A DNA stretch of 8,996 nucleotides from Planctomycetaceae bacterium (GTDB lineage: Bacteria; Planctomycetota; Planctomycetia; Pirellulales; Thermoguttaceae), in NCBI GenBank assembly GCA_031276415.1, contig JAISNF010000227.1:1-8996 (forward strand), in the 5' to 3' direction. Under the pieces are notes generated by a model that saw only the letters and a program-made list of their open reading frames with translations, did not search any database and was not told the DNA's origin. Position numbers and translations under genes: made by a program. This document shows, in pieces, positions 5,952 to 8,996 of the stretch; positions within the stretch are counted from its first letter, which is position 1; every line of letters starts with the position of its first letter.

Positions 5952-5987
5952 TGTTATTGAGAAATTCTAAAAACCGTTTTTTTATTT

Positions 5988-6018
5988 AACCACAGAGAAC
6001 TCTGTGATCTCTGTGGTT
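5988..6018. repeat. Dispersed repeat copy C, palindromic AACCACAGAGA form
   Basis: AACCACAGAGA (5988-5998) pairs perfectly with TCTCTGTGGTT (6008-6018). An alternative, mutually exclusive stem is CACAGAG/CTCTGTG (5991-5997, 6000-6006). The AACCACAGA start is shared with copy B (3178-3186). It lies between the oxidoreductase terminator and tRNA-Arg and could act as a bidirectional transcription barrier, as T and A runs flank it. Confidence 0.65.
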
Positions 6019-6062
6019 TTAAAAAGTAAATTTGCTTTTTTAGAAGTTACTTATTGTCATTT

Positions 6063-6135
6063 GCCCTCGTAGCTCAGGGGATAGAGCGACGGTTTCCTAA
6101 ACCGTAGGTCACAGGTTCAAATCCTGTCGGGGGTA
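6063..6135 (+). tRNA. tRNA-Arg, anticodon CCT
   Basis: A complete cloverleaf. The acceptor stem is GCCCTCG (6063-6069) with CGGGGGT (6128-6134), including G-U at the first pair and one internal U-G. The D-arm is GCTC/GAGC (6072-6075, 6084-6087). The anticodon stem ACGGT/ACCGT (6089-6093, 6101-6105) has loop TTCCTAA, giving anticodon CCT at 6096-6098. A 5-base variable loop follows. The T-arm is ACAGG/CCTGT with loop TTCAAAT, and the discriminator is A6135. It reads AGG arginine codons. CCA is not encoded. No duplicated tRNA 3' end is seen nearby, so there is no sign of an integrated element. Confidence 0.93.
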
Positions 6136-6213
6136 TTGCGAAAAGAAAATGCGATTATCCGGTAACTTTCTATTTTATTCTGTTTTAATTTGAACTAATG
6201 GTTGCTTATATTT

Positions 6214-6252
6214 AGGTAAAAGCATCAGATAAAAGTATTAGGTAAAAGGTTG
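6214..6252. repeat. Three 13-bp tandem repeats (AGRTAAAAG core) upstream of pgpH
   Basis: Units are AGGTAAAAGCATC (6214-6226), AGATAAAAGTATT (6227-6239) and AGGTAAAAGGTTG (6240-6252). The first nine bases are near-identical and the last four vary. The last unit is followed by TACCT (6255-6259), inverted relative to its AGGTA. They sit about 145 bp upstream of the PgpH gene. They could be iterated regulator sites or slippage products. Confidence 0.5.
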
Positions 6253-6395
6253 CCTACCTCTTGATTATTTGCATAAATAGTATAAAAGAAATGTTAAGTT
6301 AATCACGTTGTTATTACAAAATTGTTTCTGTTTGAGATTATTGACTAAGCGACTAAGACAATTAAATTCGTTAATTCTTTTGTTCCCCGTAATTT

Positions 6396-8810
6396 ATGTC
6401 AACAGTTAATTCATCGAATAATATTCCCGCCGTTTCACTGCCGCCGCGTCGAACTCGTAGTGAACGTGTTGCGTTGCGGTCATCTTCTCGCGGCGGATTT
6501 TCGAGATTTGTTACCGAGTTAAAAAACAATCATTGGGGTTCACTTCTTTTGATTATGCTTTTTGCTTCGATTATGATTAGTTGTCTGATTGAAGCGTGGA
6601 ATCCGCCGTTTCCGTTTCGTCTCAACAGTATTACGGATCGGGCGATTGTTTGCAACACGCCGTTTGCTGTTAGCAGTCCCGAAGCCACGCGTCTTGCCAA
6701 AGAGCGAGCCAGTTGGGAATCTCTCCATGTATTCGTCAATGATCCGCAACCGCTCATGCAACTCCGTGAATCACTTTGGAATACGGTTGCCGCAATGGTA
6801 AACGCCCAATCGTTTGATCAACTTGACGTTCAGGGGCAAAAGATGTGGTACAATTTTCTCAAACCGGTTGGAAAAGACGCTGTTCCTGAAAATATTGATC
6901 CGCGTGCGGCATTTGAGGCGTTTGTGGCGTATTTTAAGGACGATACCAGTTTTGATTTATTCAATGATCGTCTTAAACGGGCGTTTACGCCTTTTGAATT
7001 GCATGGAACATTGCGGGTGTTGCCTTACGGGGCTGAGCGGGGAAGTCAGGATCAAATTCTTGTTTACCGTAGTGGGGAAAAGCCTGATCGTGCTGTACCG
7101 TTTAAAGTAAGCGAAGTATTGATTCGCGATGGGACACGTTTCAAAGAGGCGTTGCAGCGTGAATTGAGTAATCCCACTCTTGTTGATCAATTATTTAACT
7201 GGCTTAGCCCCAAACTGGAAGAAACTCTCCGAGAAGATCAAAACGCAACCGCCGATTTAGAGAAAAAAGCAGCAAATGCGGTAAAAAACATTGAATTGGA
7301 ATTTGTGCCGGGTCAAGTGCTTATTGAATCGGGAGTTATCTTGGGAACCAAAGAGATCAATCTTTTGCGTGCCGAATATAATCTCTTTCTTTTAAAATTT
7401 CCTTTGAGTCACCGATTTATTCGGTTTCTGGCGATTTGGGGAACAATTTTTGTTTTGATTGTTATTACGTGGGGATTCATACAACGGTTAGAGCGTCGGC
7501 GTCCGAAATCGCCGTTATCGTTTGCGCTTTTGATGGGCGGCATGGTTTTGACGGTGGCGGCGGCGCAATGTATTCAACGTTTCTCGCTAACAATTGCCGA
7601 TGGAGAAATAATACCGCTTCTTTTATTTGTCATGGCTATTTCCATTACCTATTCGTGGGCGTTGGCAATTGTATTATCAACTATATTGACGTTAATTCTT
7701 GTATTTGGTAATGGCGGCGGAAATGATTTATTATTGATTTTGTTGTGTGTTCCTATTTCGACGGCGATTCAGTTGGGGCGGTTGCGGTCTCGCAAAAAGT
7801 TGGTTGCGGTTAGTTTTTTTTCGGGGCTGGTGGCGTTTGTGCTGACGTTGACGACGGGGATTTTCTGTAATCGTCTTTTGGAAATGCCTTTATTTTTCGA
7901 TGCGGGAGCCAATTTTGTTTGGTCATTTCTTGCCGGACTGATTATGACGGGGATTTTGCCGTTTATTGAAGAACCGTTTGGTATTTTGACGGACATGAGT
8001 TTGCTGGAGTTGGGAGATGTTTCTCAGCCTTTGCTGCAAAGTCTTATTCGTCTTGCGCCGGCGACTTACGGGCATTCGATGCAAGTCGGAACAATTGCCG
8101 AAACAGCCGCTGAAGCGATTGGTGCGCGTAGTTTGCTTACGCGGGTTGGGGCGTATTTTCATGACATTGGTAAAATTATGAAGCCGGAATATTACAGTGA
8201 AAATCAGGGAGGCTTGGACAATATTCACGATCATATTGAGCCTCAAGTCAGCACGATTGTTTTGATTGCGCATGTCAAAGACGGTATTGATCTTGCTCGT
8301 CAACATCGTTTGCCCAAACCGCTTATTGATTTGATTGAGCAACATCATGGAACATCGTTAGTTTCCTTTTTTTACGGACGTGCGGCGAAGGGCAATAAAG
8401 ATGAATCGGGGAAACAGGTTGAGGAAAGTACTTACCGTTATCCGGGTCCCAAACCGCAAACCAAAGAGGCGGCGATTTTGATGATTGCGGACACGTGTGA
8501 GAGTGCGTGCCGGAGCATGGGAACTGCTGCAACTCCGGGAAAAATTGAAAATCGTGTACATGTTCTTATCAAGCAAAAACTGGACGATGGGCAATTTGAC
8601 GATTCCGGTCTTACGCTTCGGGAGTTGAAGATTATTGAGAACAGTGTTATCAAGTCGATTATTGCTGCGATGCACGGACGAATCAGATATCCGGATCAGG
8701 AACCTGAGCAAAATTCTCAAATCGCAACAAAAGTAATCGAACCTGAGACCATCACCGCTGAAATTGAAAACATCCCAAATTCTGTTGTTGCCAAAAAGAT
8801 TCCGGTTTAG
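6396..8810 (+). CDS. pgpH: PgpH-family HD phosphodiesterase (c-di-AMP hydrolase), 7TM-HD architecture
   Basis: 804 residues. An Arg/Ser-rich cytoplasmic N-terminus (1-45) precedes the first membrane helix (about 48-66). A large extracytoplasmic domain follows (about 70-340, the 7TMR-HDED region, containing the characteristic PGQVLIESG at 305-313). Seven membrane helices span about 342-526. The cytoplasmic HD domain has H560 (YGHS), H589-D590 (HDIGK), H626, H650-H651 (EQHHGT) and D699 (IADT). All expected metal ligands are present, with spacing like that I recall for Listeria PgpH except about five extra residues before the last Asp (around 662-680). PgpH enzymes cleave cyclic di-AMP to pApA and so affect osmotic and cell-wall balance. 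The C-terminal 35 residues after the HD domain are polar and probably disordered. No clear ribosome site precedes the ATG at 6396. The usual neighbours phoH and ybeY are absent, and tRNA-Arg lies upstream. Substrate is by family inference. Confidence 0.9.
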   Translation: MSTVNSSNNIPAVSLPPRRTRSERVALRSSSRGGFSRFVTELKNNHWGSLLLIMLFASIMISCLIEAWNPPFPFRLNSITDRAIVCNTPFAVSSPEATRLAKERASWESLHVFVNDPQPLMQLRESLWNTVAAMVNAQSFDQLDVQGQKMWYNFLKPVGKDAVPENIDPRAAFEAFVAYFKDDTSFDLFNDRLKRAFTPFELHGTLRVLPYGAERGSQDQILVYRSGEKPDRAVPFKVSEVLIRDGTRFKEALQRELSNPTLVDQLFNWLSPKLEETLREDQNATADLEKKAANAVKNIELEFVPGQVLIESGVILGTKEINLLRAEYNLFLLKFPLSHRFIRFLAIWGTIFVLIVITWGFIQRLERRRPKSPLSFALLMGGMVLTVAAAQCIQRFSLTIADGEIIPLLLFVMAISITYSWALAIVLSTILTLILVFGNGGGNDLLLILLCVPISTAIQLGRLRSRKKLVAVSFFSGLVAFVLTLTTGIFCNRLLEMPLFFDAGANFVWSFLAGLIMTGILPFIEEPFGILTDMSLLELGDVSQPLLQSLIRLAPATYGHSMQVGTIAETAAEAIGARSLLTRVGAYFHDIGKIMKPEYYSENQGGLDNIHDHIEPQVSTIVLIAHVKDGIDLARQHRLPKPLIDLIEQHHGTSLVSFFYGRAAKGNKDESGKQVEESTYRYPGPKPQTKEAAILMIADTCESACRSMGTAATPGKIENRVHVLIKQKLDDGQFDDSGLTLRELKIIENSVIKSIIAAMHGRIRYPDQEPEQNSQIATKVIEPETITAEIENIPNSVVAKKIPV

Positions 8811-8825
8811 ATTTCCGATGGGTTA

Positions 8826-8853
8826 AAACCGCTTGGCTCCGTGGCGTTTTTTT
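8826..8853 (+). terminator. Probable rho-independent terminator after pgpH
   Basis: An imperfect GC-rich stem (CGC at 8830-8832 with GCG at 8844-8846, and GG/CC inside) is followed at once by seven T (8847-8853), 16 bases after the pgpH stop. The stem has internal mismatches, so strength is uncertain. Confidence 0.5.
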
Positions 8854-8965
8854 GTGATTGAATTTTTATTTCGTAACATTATTAGTTTCACTTTCATCAT
8901 CTGTAATGAAACCTGCTTGTTTTAGAAAATAGTCAGCAATTTTTGAAGCGTAGCGGCTTACTCAC

Positions 8966-8996
8966 CGCAAAAAACACGGAAACAAAAAATTGTCCG
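8966..8996. repeat. Dispersed repeat copy D, cut by window edge
   Basis: ACGGAAACAAAAAATTGTC (8976-8994) is identical over 19 bases to copy A (828-846), and the flanking CGCA and final CG also match the repeat. The remainder lies beyond the window. The rest of 8854-8965 shows no convincing gene. Confidence 0.65.

Noticed and set aside
5988..6018. CRISPR repeat
   Set aside because: Repeat copies are irregularly spaced, kilobases apart, with no spacers or cas genes.
6063..6135. tRNA-Arg as integration site of a mobile element
   Set aside because: No integrase gene and no duplicated tRNA 3' end are present within the window.

Overview
The window looks like chromosomal DNA of a low-GC planctomycete or a close PVC-group relative. 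This is inferred from four things: a Tat-exported Gfo/Idh/MocA oxidoreductase, a large lipoprotein of a kind I associate with planctomycetes, mostly weak Shine-Dalgarno sites, and long AT-rich gaps holding dispersed repeats of the 'AACCACAGA...ACGCAGATGAACGCAGATAA' sort. No ribosomal or marker gene fixes the taxonomy.

Layout. 1-642 (minus strand) is a toxin-antitoxin pair: an antitoxin-like gene whose stop codon overlaps the start of a PIN-domain toxin gene that runs off the left edge. Just upstream of the antitoxin (about 656-740) is a decayed second copy of the toxin's 5' end, and the antitoxin itself carries an internal duplication, so the locus has been duplicated and partly lost. 743-1136 is non-coding, with a small hairpin, one copy of the dispersed repeat, and short direct repeats. 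1137-3122 (plus) is a lipoprotein with an apparently non-catalytic transglutaminase-like core and TPR-like repeats. 3278-3943 (plus) is a small membrane-anchored protein of unknown function behind a second copy of the dispersed repeat. 3944-4267 is non-coding and holds a 91-bp inverted-repeat element. 4268-4379 is the promoter and structured leader of the oxidoreductase (4380-5828), which is followed by a strong terminator. 5988-6018 is a palindromic form of the dispersed repeat and 6063-6135 is tRNA-Arg(CCT). 6136-6395 is AT-rich and holds three 13-bp tandem repeats upstream of the PgpH-family c-di-AMP phosphodiesterase gene (6396-8810). A terminator follows, and 8854-8996 is apparently non-coding and ends inside another copy of the dispersed repeat.

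How the genes relate. The lipoprotein and the membrane protein may be co-transcribed (155-bp gap, same strand, no clear terminator between them). The oxidoreductase looks like a single-gene unit with its own promoter, leader and terminator. The PgpH gene is separate, and its usual companions (phoH, ybeY) are not in the window. I do not see a complete new multi-gene system. The most informative unexplained signals are the vestigial toxin copy with the duplicated antitoxin segment, the inverted-repeat element with a solitary end elsewhere, and the mosaic dispersed repeat.
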